A DNA stretch of 64,000 bases from Hofstenia miamia (taxonomy: Eukaryota > Xenacoelomorpha > Acoela > Hofsteniidae): the NCBI GenBank assembly GCA_900660155.1, contig CABFPE010000137.1, positions 998,309-1,062,308 on the forward strand. Reading direction: 5' to 3'. The notes beneath the pieces are model-generated. The model was not told the DNA's origin. It did no database searches and worked only from the letters and a program-made list of their open reading frames with translations. Position numbers and translations under genes: made by a program. This document shows, piece by piece, positions 34,394-48,475 of the stretch; position 1 is the first letter of the stretch; each line of letters begins with the position of its first letter.

Positions 34394-35362
34394 TAGTTTC
34401 ATTATAGACTAATGGAAGTAATTGACTTTCTCAATCCAAAGAAATGCATCAATCATGCATTTATATGTTCAGGATTCACGTATCGTTAGTAATAGTAAAC
34501 AAACATAATTTTTATTTTTCATGTGCTATTATTGTACATCTGAATAAAAAGAGTAGTTTCATTATAGACTAATGGAAGTAATTGACTTTCTCAATCCAAA
34601 GAAATGCATCAATCATGCATTTATATGTTCAGGATTCACGTATCGTTAGTAATAGTAATACATATATAATTTTTATTTTTCATGTGCTATTATTGTACAT
34701 CTGAATAAAAAGAGTAGTTTCATTATAGACTAATGGAAGTAATTGACTTTCTCAATCCAAAGAAATGCATCAATCATGCATTTATATGTTCAGGATTCAC
34801 GTATCGTTAGTAATAGTAATACATATATAATTTTTATTTTTCATGTGCTATTATTGTACATCTGAATAAAAAGAGTAGTTTCATTATAGACTAATGGAAG
34901 TAATTGACTTTCTCAATCCAAAGAAATGCATCAATCATGCATTTATATGTTCAGGATTCACGTATCGTTAGTAATAGTAATACATATATAATTTTTATTT
35001 TTCATGTGCTATTATTGTACATCTGAATAAAAAGAGTAGTTTCATTATAGACTAATGGAAGTAATTGACTTTCTCAATCCAAAGAAATGCATCAATCATG
35101 CATTTATATGTTCAGGATTCACATTTCACGTATCGTTAGTAATAGTAATTTTTATTTTTCATGTGCTATTATTGTACATCTGAATAAAAAGAGTAGTTTC
35201 ATTATAGACTAATGGAAGTAATTGACTTTCTCAATCCAAAGAAATGCATCAATCATGCATTTATATGTTCAGGATTCACATTTCACGTATCGTTAGTAAT
35301 AGTAATACATATATAATTTTTATTTTTCATGTGCTATTATTGTACATCTGAATAAAAAGAGT
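34394..35362 (+). repeat. Six-copy minisatellite, about 161-bp unit
   Basis: Unit starts (TAGTTTCATTATAGAC) lie at 34394, 34554, 34715, 34876, 35037 and 35194, giving lengths of 160, 161, 161, 161, 157 and about 168. Copies 2-4 look identical. Copies 5 and 6 share a 7-bp insertion after AGGATTCAC, and copy 5 also lacks 11 bp (ACATATATAAT). The array is tandem, without unique spacers, so it is not a CRISPR. High copy identity implies recent expansion by unequal exchange or replication slippage. Confidence 0.95.
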
Positions 35363-38069
35363 TCTCAATTAACTCTGGTTTCAACATATCGAGGTTAAAA
35401 CAGAACCTGTTATATGATTTTTTAATAAATAAATTGCGTGTCTTTATGGTCATTTTAGTGTTAAAATTAAGTGACGATTGTTTTCCTTGGGTTCTTAATT
35501 TCAATAAGGGAATCCAACTTTGTGTTAAACGTCCCACTAGGACCAACTAAATTTAGTAACTCCTGATCAAACCGATTCTTTCCAATACTGCACTCGATTT
35601 TATATATTCAATAGATGATTTTAAAACAAACTTTTGGATTACAAATTTCAATCATTCCAATAATGTAATGTAATTACAAATGATTTTGGGACCAAATAAT
35701 GGGTTTTGATTAAAATACATGTATATTTACACATCAAAGACTAGAATTTATACATCATTTCAAAAGCCAATTACCAATTTGAGGTTATCAACTGATAAAC
35801 CTGAGCCTTCGCATTAAATAGACTTTGCGATTAAACCCTTTAACTTGCGGCTATAACATTTATGGATTATGTTCTATTTATTTAGAAATGACGCTCGTAA
35901 GGTATCTCTTTGATTTATTGATTTAGCGGTGAAGCAATTGGCTAAAGCACACATTGGACGAATTAGTTGTTCTGATAAAATTGAGTACGAGATAATTCTT
36001 TCTTTATTAATGCTATTCGATTAAATTATAGTTTTACAACAAGGATACAATTCATTTCAAGACCAAATCAGCAGAGACTGTTCAGGCAAGCAAAAGTCGT
36101 TTTGTGAAGTTCAAAGCCTGTCATTTTTGTTAATTACATATAGTAAATGCTTTGAAGCAAAATATTCCCAATTGTCAAGTCGATCTCAATCCAATTCCTT
36201 CATTTATTTATGAATAAATTTTTCCTTCAAGCTTCATTTTACAAAATTAATTAAATGATTTTGCAAAGAGAAAATTAATGCTCAAGTCGACAATAACGTT
36301 GCATGATTCCTTAGCGCTACATGCATTTTAATAATTATGACGAAAACATAAACTTTAATAATGGCTATATGTACCCCCTACACATGTGAGAAATAAACAA
36401 AAATTTTAATTATCCACCACCACTGACTTAGCTTACTTATTGCTTTCCCTGCATTTTTTTATTTAATACAAAAGGTAAAATGAACGTTTTTATGAGCCGT
36501 GCCTATAATTGCAATTAACTCTGGAATTACTGAGATTAGGAATTCTGCCAAAAACACGAATTTGGTTTGAATCTAATGTATCATACATCAGACTTCATGT
36601 TTTAACAATCATGACATTTTTGCAATCTTGCATGATCCCTGAAATGAAGGATCTTTGCTCAGGGGATTGTCAATAAATTACCATGATCTAATGCTATTTG
36701 AAAGTGTGAATCCCTCGTTTGAAAAAAATTGTCTTGTCCACTTCAGTGTTTATTTTGTGCTTAATAGGTCTACAATAGAGTTGCATCATTAGAAATACAC
36801 ATTCCAATAGGTATTCTGGTGACATGACTTTTGTGGGCATTCTGTTGATAGGATTGATTTGTGGGTTAAGAGGAATATAAATATTTAGAGGTGAAAAGAA
36901 AGGAAATGTAGATTCTCTCGCCGTGCATTTTAAAAACATACATGACAAATTATACAACATTGATTTTCCCAATGTCGATTTTATAGCTTTACAATTTAAA
37001 TTAAATCTTGCTTCCAGCTAGAATTGACATTAGCTCAATTACTGAATTGATTTAAATCATCTGCTCTCCCGTTCAAAATCAGGATTTCGAATCAAATTTT
37101 ATGTTACCTTCACCCATTAATCCTTAAAGCGATGAAACTGTTCAAACTCTGATTTAGAAATCTTAAATATTATGGCAAATTTTTCTATTACATCTAAAAT
37201 AGATTTTGGAAATGATAGCGTCCCAACAACGACTTTGTAAATCTGCATAAATGACGGTGGATATGTTCAATTCAAATCCGATCAACCTAAAATAAAACAA
37301 TGAATCAGAACTCGTTCAATCATAAATATATTATAAAAAACAATCAAGCCCTATGTCATCAAAACTTGTTTTCTGAGAGAATATTTGTCTCACAAATTTT
37401 CTTATAAATATTTAAACAACATTAGTTTACAAGCTCAGTCCAAAATGTCAATTTCGAAATAACTGTTTTTACGAAACAATGAATCAATGCACGCTGTTGT
37501 TTTCGTTCTCTCTGCAAATTAAATTTTTGAAGAGCAGTGCTCTGCTTCGATTCGAGAGTGCGAAATTTTTAAAGACCAACTCATTTAAATCTATTTTCCA
37601 TTATTTTATTTTCTTAGTATAAAAAAACTAATTTTAAAAAGTTTACTGGATATCAAGCTATATTCAATTTGAGAATGTAGCTAATTCTTTTTTTCTTTAT
37701 AATTATATTGACTTTTTTATAGTTATCTCAAGTATTATTTATAGATAGATGAATTAAATAACCACGATTAACCTGGACTAATAGCAATTGTAAGTTGATT
37801 CCAGTTATAAAACCTCATGTTGATTGGGACATATTCGACAATGTATGTCAGATATTAAAAATTAAAGGCAGCCATAAATATGTACCACTGATCCGCTTAA
37901 TGGCTATAAATCTGTCGCTTCCGGCATATCCATGAATCTGGCTTGTGAATAGAGTAAGTCACCACTTTACTTAATCACTCGTAAAGCATCATAAAAAATT
38001 GAAACGATACGAAAATTGGTCACTCATCAGCTTCGAATTATAAAAGGCAATTGTGATCTAGTTTATTCA
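35363..38069. other. Featureless AT-rich stretch
   Basis: I see no gene, RNA or transposon here. The 92-codon minus-strand ORF at 36694-36972 has no recognisable motif. Confidence 0.6.

Positions 38070-38129
<60 letters not shown>
38070..38129. repeat. (CA)n(TA)n compound microsatellite
   Basis: About 26 bases of CA run straight into about 33 bases of TA. Confidence 0.95.
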
Positions 38130-38131
<2 letters not shown>

Positions 38132-39332
38132 GATTTGCAGAATTCTAAGGCTATTAGGTATTTTTATTTAGACGTTTCGTTTAACATGTCAATGCTGAAG
38201 GAAAAAGAAGTTCGATAATGTTATAGACTAATTTAACATTATTCGAAAAAAATCGTGCCTATTTTTCAGCCTTGATTGGAATCAAAGGCATATTTATAAC
38301 TAAATTCCCATTACATACTTCGTCAAAACCAGTCCATATCCTAACTTACACCCTATTTGACACAGGGGTTGATTCCGCGCGAAAGTCGCGATTTGTCTGT
38401 GTTTTCTTGACTTTTACTTTTATAGATTGAGAATCATTCTGAACAAATTTAAAGTAATTTCACTCACAAGTTCTTGCCCTACAAGACTTTAGTCAATGAT
38501 AATTTCAAAATTTTGATTATATCATCTTGCCTGTTTACATGAAATTACTGTTTTTCCCAATTTTGACATCTGTTGTTAAATAAAAGGTTTCCCATGAATA
38601 CATTAACCAGGTTTTGTCAACTCACAAAGCAGCATAAAACTTTGCTTATTGAAAAAGTCCAAAAGTTCAACAAATCACCATTTTTCGCTACCTATAATTG
38701 AAAATAATGATGTAACTATATATCTAATGGCCTCATTTTGAAGGAGAGTATTGTTTTAGTAATGTACAAAATTTCATAGACAAATCTTTTGTAAAAACAA
38801 TTTCATTAGAGGGCTGAATCACCCCCGTGAGTTTAATGGACAAAGTCTTCCTGCGACAAATAGGATTAAATGTCAAAGCAAAATGTAATTTTCTTGTAAT
38901 GCTGAGGCCCCAAATATGTCATAATAACACGAATATACTGAATAACTAATCAAAATTCAACGCAGTCTTAAATGACACTGAAAAAGATGGCTCGAGGCAG
39001 AAACACTCCAGCCCACTTGCAACTTCATGAAATGGTCAATTAAAAAACTCATTTTGAACCTCCATTTTGAAAGTCATGCAATTTACATTCCTGAATTTTC
39101 TTGTATAACATTGTTTGCTAATAAAACTATTGATTATTTTGTACTTAAAATTAATGTCCCAATATACAATTTAACAATTCTTCCGATAAGAGTACGTTAC
39201 CAGCTGTTTTTTGACACATTTTGATTGACACAAAGCATAATTGACGTTCAGTTATCTTTCTGCCGATAACATTGATTTTATTCCAGTCTAATGCATATTC
39301 ATTTTTTGGATTCCTGGATTCTATTCCCATAA
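38130..39332. other. AT-rich stretch before the visible palindrome edge
   Basis: No gene is seen. The palindrome partner of this segment would lie beyond the right end of the window, so its true left edge is unknown. Confidence 0.6.
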
Positions 39333-41150
39333 TTTTAAGGTGCCAATGAACATAGCACTGGCTCATTTTTCAACATCTATTCAACATTTTCATCTATTCA
39401 CTGTATATATATATATATATATATATAAAGGAATATTAGCTAAACCTCTTTGAAAAATGGAAATATTTAACTTTGATAATAAATTTCTGATCAGCAGATG
39501 TAACACATTATTATTGCTATGATACAACATTCAATTTTGACTTCTTACACCACGATTAATATTTTTAAATTGTAAATTGAAATTCCTATGAACTCATTAA
39601 ACAATTTTACATTAAAATATATCGCATGCAACTGTAATAAAATATTAAATTTAGCTGGCAAAGTTTAGTATTGCTTTATTGTATTAAAATTAACTTATAT
39701 ATTATTATCTTTCCTAAATGTTGTTTAAAAATACCAATCAAAACGTTACCAAGGTCAAAGTCAAACACACAACAGATGTTTGTTAATTCTGTAGGTTATT
39801 TATAGAGCTTTACTAATTTTTTTAAGAATTATCATTTATACATGCCGGTCTTTATTGGGAATTAAAGCAGGAATTAGGAAGAATAGCAACTAGCATTTAG
39901 GGATAATAAAGCATTATAATTATTTATATTGGGATTATTTATCCAAGATTAATTAATTAAGAAAGGTCTGTTCATTAAAATTTATAAATTTCAGCTTTGA
40001 ATTTGGAGTGACTGCATCCATTACCAGGTGTTAACTGAAATTGCTGGATTACAATTGAGCGTTTTTAATATCCATATTTCACTTCTGCCAACTAATGAAC
40101 TTCTTAAAAACTCATAGTAAGCGTTCATTGTAATTATTGGAATGCTATTCGAGACATCCTAGATTTCTTAGATAATCTTGCTACCCAGCGCATGTGCTAA
40201 GATTAATTGCATATGGCTAGCTTCTAAGCTAATGTAAGGAATATTTCATTCTTAATGATAGAATAATATAACATCATTTCACTTCCCACTGTATTCCACT
40301 TTAAATAATCTTTTATCATTCCACCAGAAGTTAGGGCGGCACACAGTACTCCACTTTAATGACATGGCCGTGGGTTGGATTAAGTTTCAAGAAGGTATAT
40401 TGAGCTCAGTTAGCTGACAACACTAAATATAACAGATCAATACAGATACATTTTCAGAATTTATTTTCTGATTTTGTTTGCAATGGTGCACTATATCTTG
40501 CACTATTTTGTTCGGAAATCTTCCACAAACATAGATTGTGTTGGATTACTTTGAGTAGACTCTTGAGAATATCTATGGTTTTTCATTCAAGCACCTAAGT
40601 TACCAAGTATTGATAATTAATGGGATGTTCAACTCTATCATATAAATTTATTCGAAATAAATTTGACGTTGACTTGGGTGCATTCGAGAGAATTATGCAT
40701 TATTAATTAACTTAAAACAAATAAAGCCTTCCTATTGTACTAGAGCATAATCGATAAATTGATTTTCATTCTATAAAAGTTTTTATTCGATTTTCGGGAA
40801 ACAATAATCTCATTAAATTTTTGATAGTGACTAATTCCATATCATAGATCTTTTGTTAAAACAGAATAATCTTGTATGAAATAATTATTCAGTAACAAAA
40901 GATTTATAAAAACTTTTGATAATATATCTGCTAATATTTTAATTCTAGAAATTGTGTATAAAGCAGTGCATTAACTACTGCGATATAATAAAGTTAGACT
41001 TTCAAAATTCAAGATGTTTACATAGGAAATTATGTGATTTAAGTGCATTCCTAAATCACTCCACAAAAAGTCAGCATACACAATTTTATAGGAATGTCGA
41101 TTCTCAAATTTTTAAATTCCTCAATTAATAAGGATGATATTAAAAATCTG

Positions 41151-41171
41151 ATATATATATATATATATATA
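41151..41171. repeat. (AT)n microsatellite
   Basis: Uninterrupted AT tract; mirrored at 62162-62182. Confidence 0.85.
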
Positions 41172-41919
41172 CTGGACTTCCTTTGCCAAAGTATGGTAAT
41201 AGTTGTGAATGAAAGTATGACTTTATATGGATTAGGTATATAAAGAACACGCATGAGGCATGGATTTCCATAGCACTAACTGGGTGTAAACTTATTTGCC
41301 CAAATTATACAATTGCAATAATGACATGACTTTTAGCGAATCGGCGGTTAATAATTTGTTTATATTGTAGTCGCTTTAAACAATGATTCGCTAAGGGTTG
41401 ACATGATTATTGAAATGGCATTATCTTGTCAAATAAGTTCGCATCAAGTTTAGAAACCATGCACGGGGTTGTCATTGACATGAAATGGTCTAAGTCATTA
41501 AAATAAAGCAGTTAAGCATTTTGTATACTTTCACGAGCATTTGTTGAACAATATTTTCGTTTGTTTACAAAATTTGCTCCTGATCTTGTAGATAACATAG
41601 AATTCAAAATTTATTTGAGAAATGCACGATTTCTCCATTTAGCAGTGAAAATATTTGTAAATCCTTTAGGCGCTACATTACCATGTTTATAAACATGTTT
41701 AAAAATACGAGATTCTTAGTGTGATTTATGGTGGCATTGTGCGAACAGATAATATTAAATATAGAAGCATACTATTCAACAAATAATTCCAACTCTGTTT
41801 GAACTGCACTATATACTGTTGCCTGCTTTCTGATGCAAACTTTGTAATTAGTTTTGGCCACCTATGTCAGTATCAGAGAATCTTTTTGAAACATCTATTT
41901 GCAAATTTCATTTAAATAA

Positions 41920-42165
41920 TCAATCAGTATAAGTGAGATAGATGAAAAGTTTATCAATTGTGCGCCCACGTGGCCTATTGCAGTTTTTCCCGTGAAATTC
42001 ATAATTTGCTCTTCCTGTAAAAATTACTTTAACCTTAGACAGCCCAGGAATTTTTAAAACTATTTTATGGTTCTTGAAGTATTTCTTAAGTGCTTGTAAT
42101 TCAAAATATAATTGACCAAAATTATTTTCGTTATTCAGCAATTCTCGGTTGTACTCCCATGTGCT
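41920..42165 (-). CDS. Weak candidate exon (mirror of 61168-61413)
   Basis: Exact mirror of the right-arm segment; see that entry. It runs on the minus strand here. Confidence 0.15.
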   Translation of the reverse strand, partial: STWEYNRELLNNENNFGQLYFELQALKKYFKNHKIVLKIPGLSKVKVIFTGRANYEFHGKNCNRPRGRTIDKLFIYLTYTD

Positions 42166-42418
42166 CTAAGCCTTATAATTGCATGAACGTTAAGTATTGA
42201 GAGCATTTTCCTAAAAGATCAGAATTTTCAAAGAAAAATAGTTCATCTTTTGAAATACTTCAGGCAAGGCAATACATTTTAGTTCAAATTTTTAACATTA
42301 CAATCCAGTATGTCCCCACTAGATATGTCCATGGCTCACAAACGCCAAATTTCTTTACAGGCTTGCAGAAAATTCTTTGAAAATGTTGATTTAGAGTTCG
42401 GGTTTAGATTTAAGGAAT

Positions 42419-42637
42419 CATGAGCGTACGCAGGATTTTCTGAAGGGGGACATCTCACTCATGATCAAGTGAATCACAAATTTTTAAAATTATTGAAAAA
42501 TTGACCCCCTACAATTCAAAACCTTAATTTTCAACTTTTTTTAATATTGTGTTGAAATTTTTTTGAATTAACCAATCAAATTCAATTTTGAAAACCTGAC
42601 TAGGGGGAAACCATGTCCTCCCTTGCTTACGCCACTG
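42419..42637. mobile_element. hAT-type MITE, 219 bp, left-arm copy
   Basis: The left end is CATGAGCGTACGC and the right end on the minus strand is CAGTGGCGTAAGC, sharing the GCGTA-GC core of hAT termini. A perfect 8-bp direct repeat TAAGGAAT flanks it (42411-42418 and 42638-42645), the target-site duplication size of hAT elements. The ORF across it (42524-42808) is not a transposase. The 94-codon frame there should be ignored as a gene. Confidence 0.8.
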
Positions 42638-43544
42638 TAAGGAATAATGATAATAATACAATTTAAACACACAAACGCATCGGAATAATATTATGGTTAG
42701 ACAAAAATTTGAACAAGTAAATTGATTGCGCTGTTTACTATAGCTTGGGTTATATACATGTGACTCGTTTGACTTCGACATACGCGTAGCAAATATAATC
42801 GATTTCAATGTCTGGGGTTTGATGCAAAAACAAAGCCATTTTGAAATGAAGTCGATAAAACTTCAATGGACTGAATGTGCAGCGTAGTGATTTCTTCGGC
42901 TTACTTTGATTGATAAATTCGCAATTCTTCTTATCAACTGGTCTTTCGTCTTTAATAATGTTCCAGATATTTCTATTACCGCTATTTCAAACGAATCCTC
43001 ATTTCGAAGCATTCAATTTCCAACGTTGGTGGTAACCTATGTGCTGTTTCAGGCCTTGTTCTTGGAAAAGCCTGACTAAATTTCGGTCGGAAAGACTTTG
43101 TTAATTCATGCTCACAAAGCTAAATAGTTGTTACAGTTAATTTGTAAATTTAAGTATCAATTTTAGCTCAATTCTCATGACTTTGAGATGCGCCTTGAAT
43201 GCATAAGTATTTGAAATACATGACAGAACTGTCAAAGTGTTACGATTTACGTTGACCTTAAAACACATAAACCTAGTTTAGCACAACGAAATATTCATTT
43301 ACTTAGTATTTTCAAAACTACATTTAAAAATGCAGTAATTCTACCTATATTTATAACCAGAGACCAAGGTATGTTGGTTCTTGCCTATTGTACAGTGCTA
43401 TGATAACGACATGTTCAAATAATTAATTTTTTTCCCATAAATGTTAATTACTCTTTTCTTCGAAGTAGAAGCAGTTGACATTATATATTTTTACATTTCC
43501 CTGTGAATTACATTATTAATAAGGAATTCGGAGGAGGCCCAAAT

Positions 43545-43850
43545 ACTCCAGCTCCCGGTCTGCAGCACATTCTTGTCAAAATTTAGCCCTAGCTCGAGCT
43601 CCGTAGTTGTTGGATACCAATGGCTCCAACTCCATTGTGATTTGGGCTACAACATATCAAATGCGAAAATTTGCGAACTTATTGATTTTTATTAATTTTA
43701 GCGATTTCTTTAAATTTCCAAGAATTTTTATACATTTTTTGTATCAAAACTCTTTAAGAAGCAAAAATCAACTCATAAAAATAGGTTTTCTGAAACTGCA
43801 TTGGAACTGGAGCTGTTTCATAAATATCCGGCTCCGGCATTAACCTTATA
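43545..43850. mobile_element. Possible hAT-like element with CTCCAGCTCC-type ends, left-arm copy
   Basis: The left side has ACTCCAGCTCCCGG and AGCTCGAGCTCCG; the right side has GGAACTGGAGC and CCGGCTCCGGCATT. These inverted GGAGC-rich subterminal repeats are common in hAT elements, but I could not find a target-site duplication, so the edges are approximate. The mirror copy is at 59483-59788. Confidence 0.35.
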
Positions 43851-44150
43851 GTTTGTGGTGGGATGCTGCGATGCTTTTCACCATTAGACTCCAATTGTTT
43901 GTCTCGCATAAAACCTACAAGTAATGTAGATATATGTAGTTTTCGTATTCTGGATTAAAATTAATGATTAATTTTTATCAGCCAATATAAATATATTTTT
44001 GTACTATAGAAGCCCATACGGGGATGTGAAAGCGACGGATTTTTTAAGAATTGCATAGTACCTAGGATAAATTAAAATTATAAGTACAACAAATGATTAC
44101 AAAATTTTAAAATATCTACAGGGCGCTAATTAATATAGGGAGAGGTCTCT

Positions 44151-44152
<2 letters not shown>

Positions 44153-44185
<33 letters not shown>
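44153..44185. repeat. (AT)n microsatellite
   Basis: Uninterrupted AT tract; mirrored at 59148-59180. Confidence 0.85.
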
Positions 44186-44188
<3 letters not shown>

Positions 44189-47100
44189 TTATACTGTGCA
44201 AATATCATTAAATATGCTTGCTTATTTTTCTCTAATTCATAGTTAACTTTTAGAACTTTTCCAAGCGTTTAACCTTATTCTTCTGCTTCTATACGTCGTT
44301 TGGTTCGTGTGCAGTACATTATTTTTATGGGGCCTGAAAAAGGTACTTTTTAATTTTATTACTATTTAGTCGCGTAATCAAAACTTACTGTTTTATCTTT
44401 GTTCATGTAGTAGCAGCGTAGTCTGCCGCTGTGATAGTGGTCAGAAGGCTTAGAAGTTATTTTTTCTACTCATTATATATTTATTTTTTACTTTCGTTAT
44501 CAGCAAGAGAGTATTGCCGTTCAGATTATTCTTAGTTACATTATTGTAAACTATATTTAATAAGTGCAATATTGACAGTCGAAATGTTTGTTTTATTAAC
44601 TAGTGTAGTGTTCCAAGAAAATGAAAAATCACAACCAATCAAATTGTTAAATTTGTTTATAGTAAGACACCCCATTTTGTATTAAACTAAAACGACACAA
44701 CCAATGTTTGTGTTCATGCTACACATCTGTAATGTAAAATTTCAACTTTATAGATAGGTTTTAGGATTTCTACAACATTATTTAATCATTGACAATTTTA
44801 TTTGGGAAATACTATAAAAATGAAAAATGGAATTGATGCTTCAAATATGTATATTAAACATTAAAATTGTGGAAAACTACCTACTTAATTAGAAAAACAA
44901 AGAGACGTAGTAGTTTCAAATTTCGACATTCTATTATTGCTATTATTTTTACAGTCCTTTTACGAGTTTTGTCAAAAGCTTCGTACGCTTATGTTGCCGT
45001 TTTTCTTAGAAGTTAACTTTTAAGGTTTCTATTGATGCGCGCTTTGAACACGTTAACATCATTAAAAGAATTACATAAAAAACTTCAAAGCCAACTATTT
45101 TAAACCCACATTATTTTTTTTAGTAAAACGTAATAAATGTCCAATGCAGCTGAATTCTATTAATTAATCAAAGAGAAAACTTTTATGAATCTACAAAGAT
45201 TAACTTCGATATATTAGAGTGTTGCCTAAGTTATTGTGCCACTGGTTTCATACTCATTTTGATAAATTTTATAATTTATAATTTATAATTGATTTGCGAA
45301 GATTGTATAAATATTTCTTAAATGTATGTTAAATATTTATGATCCAATTAAATGCTGCCTCCTATTAAATTGCAACTGTTTCAAGATTCATTTTATTAGC
45401 AAATTCATGTACAGCAGAGGTGTAGCTAATGGATATTTTGTGTATCTGATTTTAAAGTATGCATTGAATTAGTAAACTATGCAGTTATATACAAAAACAA
45501 TTATCTTAAACCTAATGCAATTAGCCTTCGTCTAAGAGTATGAAAGCTAAACGTTTCTAAAGATATAAAAATGTATTCAATAGGTGGACTAGCACTAAAA
45601 ATTCGCTCATTAATGCTCAATGGTAAGAAAGCTACTGGAGGGTTGACCACCATATGTCTTCGGGTTAATTTCTGCATTTAGCTAAAGAAGTCAAATCTTT
45701 TGAAACTTAGCTAGGTTGATTGGCATTTTGTCTGTGGAAGAAAAGTAACTGATAAGCACCTACCCTTACTAAATGTTGACAATCTAAAACTTAATCACAC
45801 ATAAAATATGCTGTACATTTACACATACTTTGGAGACCAATAATTAACTGAAAACACGCTATTGATCATCATTTTCTACTGCAGTGCTACTTTTAGCAGT
45901 TACCCACTTTTTCTTACTCATTAGGCATCACCTACAACAAATTTAAAAAATATACATGTTTCTGCAGTTGCATAAACGTGTTTTATTTTTTGATCGACTG
46001 CCACAGAAAGTCTTCACAACATGTATTTAGGTGAAACTTTGATGTCAATGTTTTAAATGTAGTGCATGGAGCAGTTATACACAAAATGTGAAGCTGAATT
46101 TTTTAATATATTTTTTCTACAAATTTTATTTATTTCAAGAAGTTAATTTCTTTTTTCACCGATATAAGGCTGATTATAATTGTCAAATGTATCTTTGTAA
46201 CAATAGATGAAACAACTAAGTATATTACAGTACAGGTCTTAATAAATTCTTAAAGTGATGTAACAATAATGAACACATAGTTTTAAAATTCATTAAAAAC
46301 GTAGCCTTGTATATATTTAATAGATGATTAGGTAGTAGACCATTGAGTGTAGATTTTTGAAAAGGGTTCAAAGTTTGCATTGTAGCTAAGAAAAAGTTAA
46401 GAACATTTTCTTGAACCACATCTTCGGTTCCCAATTTAAGTTAAAAGCAACGAACTCTGGAGTTTGCAAGCATATGCCTAGGGATTCCTGTTAGAAATCG
46501 GTTGAAACCGGTCCCGTCGTGGTCCCTTCCAGTGTTTTGCTTTTGGTATCTTCCTTGAATAAATAATTTCTTAACAGTAGTTAACGCGCTTCCCCATTTA
46601 TTATTTTTAAATGCAGAAATCAATTACTTCCCTATTATCAATGTAACGAATGTTACCATTTCCAGTGCAAATCAGTGAAATATAAAATTGATTGTCAATA
46701 TTGTCAGAAATGAGAGGGATTGAGTTTGTTTTATTTTCATGAAATCTAATTGCTTCGTCTGTGTACATTAAATCCTACTTGATGATAGACATTGTTTTAT
46801 AAAGTAGAGTTACAATGAATGTAACGGGACGCCGTTTCTCATTAGAATAAAGCCTTTTAAATTAAGATGTTTAGCCGTGGGACAGATATTGATCCAAGGA
46901 CAGAATTCAGGGCAGGTGTGAAACACTTTCCCTATTCAATTTAATCAGAGAAATCTTCATATTTCAAATCGTTGTGAATTCAATTCAGACTTTTATTTCC
47001 CAATTTCTCTTCGAGCTGGTCACTTGAAATCTCATTTTGGAGTTTTCACATCAAACGCCTCTGGACTTATCTTTCATCCTGCCTCAACAGATTTGTGAAT

Positions 47101-47878
47101 AATATTAGCTGTATTCGAAACATGCGACGATTCTGCTCAGATCATCTGAACATTTTTAATTCATCTTTTCTATGTTTCTGATAACAAATAACACGTTTGC
47201 ACATGCATGAGTAGCTTCTTTATATTTCTAATTTATTCAAGCTCAAAATATCTTACCCATATGTTTTACTTATGTGTAAGTTTAGCCAAAGTATAAATCT
47301 ATGTAAAACAAGTTTTTATGCAATGAAAATTGTTCGCATACACAGGTAATGAACCGATGCCTGCCCTTCCTGTAATTCGAAATGCAGGATTTGAAAATTA
47401 ATTTTACATTTTAAAGTCAGTTCACTGTTATCTTCTTGAAGGTAATTATTTGTTGGAAACTTTTAATTGATTATGGCGTTTGAATCCTTGGTGCGGTATT
47501 CTGTTAATTAAAACTAACAGGGACGTTCGAACTAAATTTTCACAAACGACATTGAATTTTATGGGTGCAGAAGATGACAGCTGCTGGAAATAATTAACAA
47601 GCTGCATTTGGGCAATGTCCAGCTAAACTCTTCAAGTAAATTTCAGATTATACAAATTATTAATATTATGGTGTCATTGCTTTTGCCATCTTGCTCAACT
47701 AATACATAATTTATAAAATCATTGGTAGGCTTAGGAAATCTTTTGCAAATGTAAATTGTAAAATGCTACTATTCAAATTTAAAGTTTTAATCTTAAGCAC
47801 TTGACATGACAGGCGATAAAATATTTTCTGCAATTGATAAAACTTATAAAAATCGCCACCTACATGCATGGTTGTCAC

Positions 47879-47932
47879 AAATGCCTACATATGTGAATTA
47901 GAAGTTTTTGATAGGCTGGTAAGAGTAATTCC
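47879..47932 (+). repeat. Diverged direct repeat, copy A (left arm)
   Basis: About 54 bp starting AATGCCTACATATGTGA match 48476-48527 at roughly 80 percent. The two copies bracket the hAT-like segments at 47937-48290 and about 48383-48463. Mirrored in the right arm. Confidence 0.6.
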
Positions 47933-47936
47933 CAAA

Positions 47937-48290
47937 TAGCAGTAGACGGTTTTAAAGTTTTGCGTTCGACTTAGTTTGGCTTTTGTCTAAAAACATAGTT
48001 TCTGGTTCAGTTTCGGTTTTCAAAAAAGATTTGAACAAAAGAGAGTTTATAAAGCAATGAATCATTACAAACGCATATTACATTCATTTGAAGTTCTATT
48101 TTACGTCGATGAAAGCAGGCGCGTTAAGCTGTAGTAATTTTTTGTTTTGGTGCTATGTAATACGGTGACTCAGATTTCAACATATATCTGAATTCAACGT
48201 TTGAATTATTGAATTTTAGAAAACCGTCTACCTCCGCTTTCTAAAATATCGTCCGGTTTGGTTTCGGTTCGGTGTACCGTCGACCTCTAT
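47937..48290. mobile_element. Probable hAT-type MITE, left-arm copy
   Basis: The ends ATAGCAGTAGACGGT and, on the minus strand, ATAGAGGTCGACGGT agree at 12 of 15 positions. Flanking octamers TTCCCAAA and TTCCGAAT agree at 6 of 8, as an aged target-site duplication might; the first overlaps the copy A repeat. Inside are a second inverted pair (GTAGACGGTTTT / AAAACCGTCTAC) and GGTTTCGGTTCGG subterminal motifs. It is non-coding. Mirror copy at 55043-55396. Confidence 0.45.
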
Positions 48291-48475
48291 TTCCGAATTC
48301 AAATCAGGGGATAGTTTGTTGAATACAAATTTATAATATACATGGACAATATTTCAAATAAGATTAGGTAAAAGTGGTGCGCTGACAGTTTATTTATTTT
48401 TGGCCGGCCCACATCCAGCATGAATATTTTTCAGTCCAGCTGAACTCGCGGCCCGCTTTCGTCCTTGTTGCCGCT

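Noticed and set aside
34394-35362. CRISPR-like array
   Set aside because: Units of about 161 bp are contiguous with no unique spacers, in a eukaryotic context; it is a minisatellite.
37999-38030. U6 snRNA-like GAAACGATAC...AAATTGG string
   Set aside because: Only about ten bases resemble U6; the conserved downstream region is absent.
42524-42808. 94-codon minus-strand ORF (and its mirror at 60525)
   Set aside because: It overlaps a hAT MITE end and reads through the terminal repeat; not a gene.
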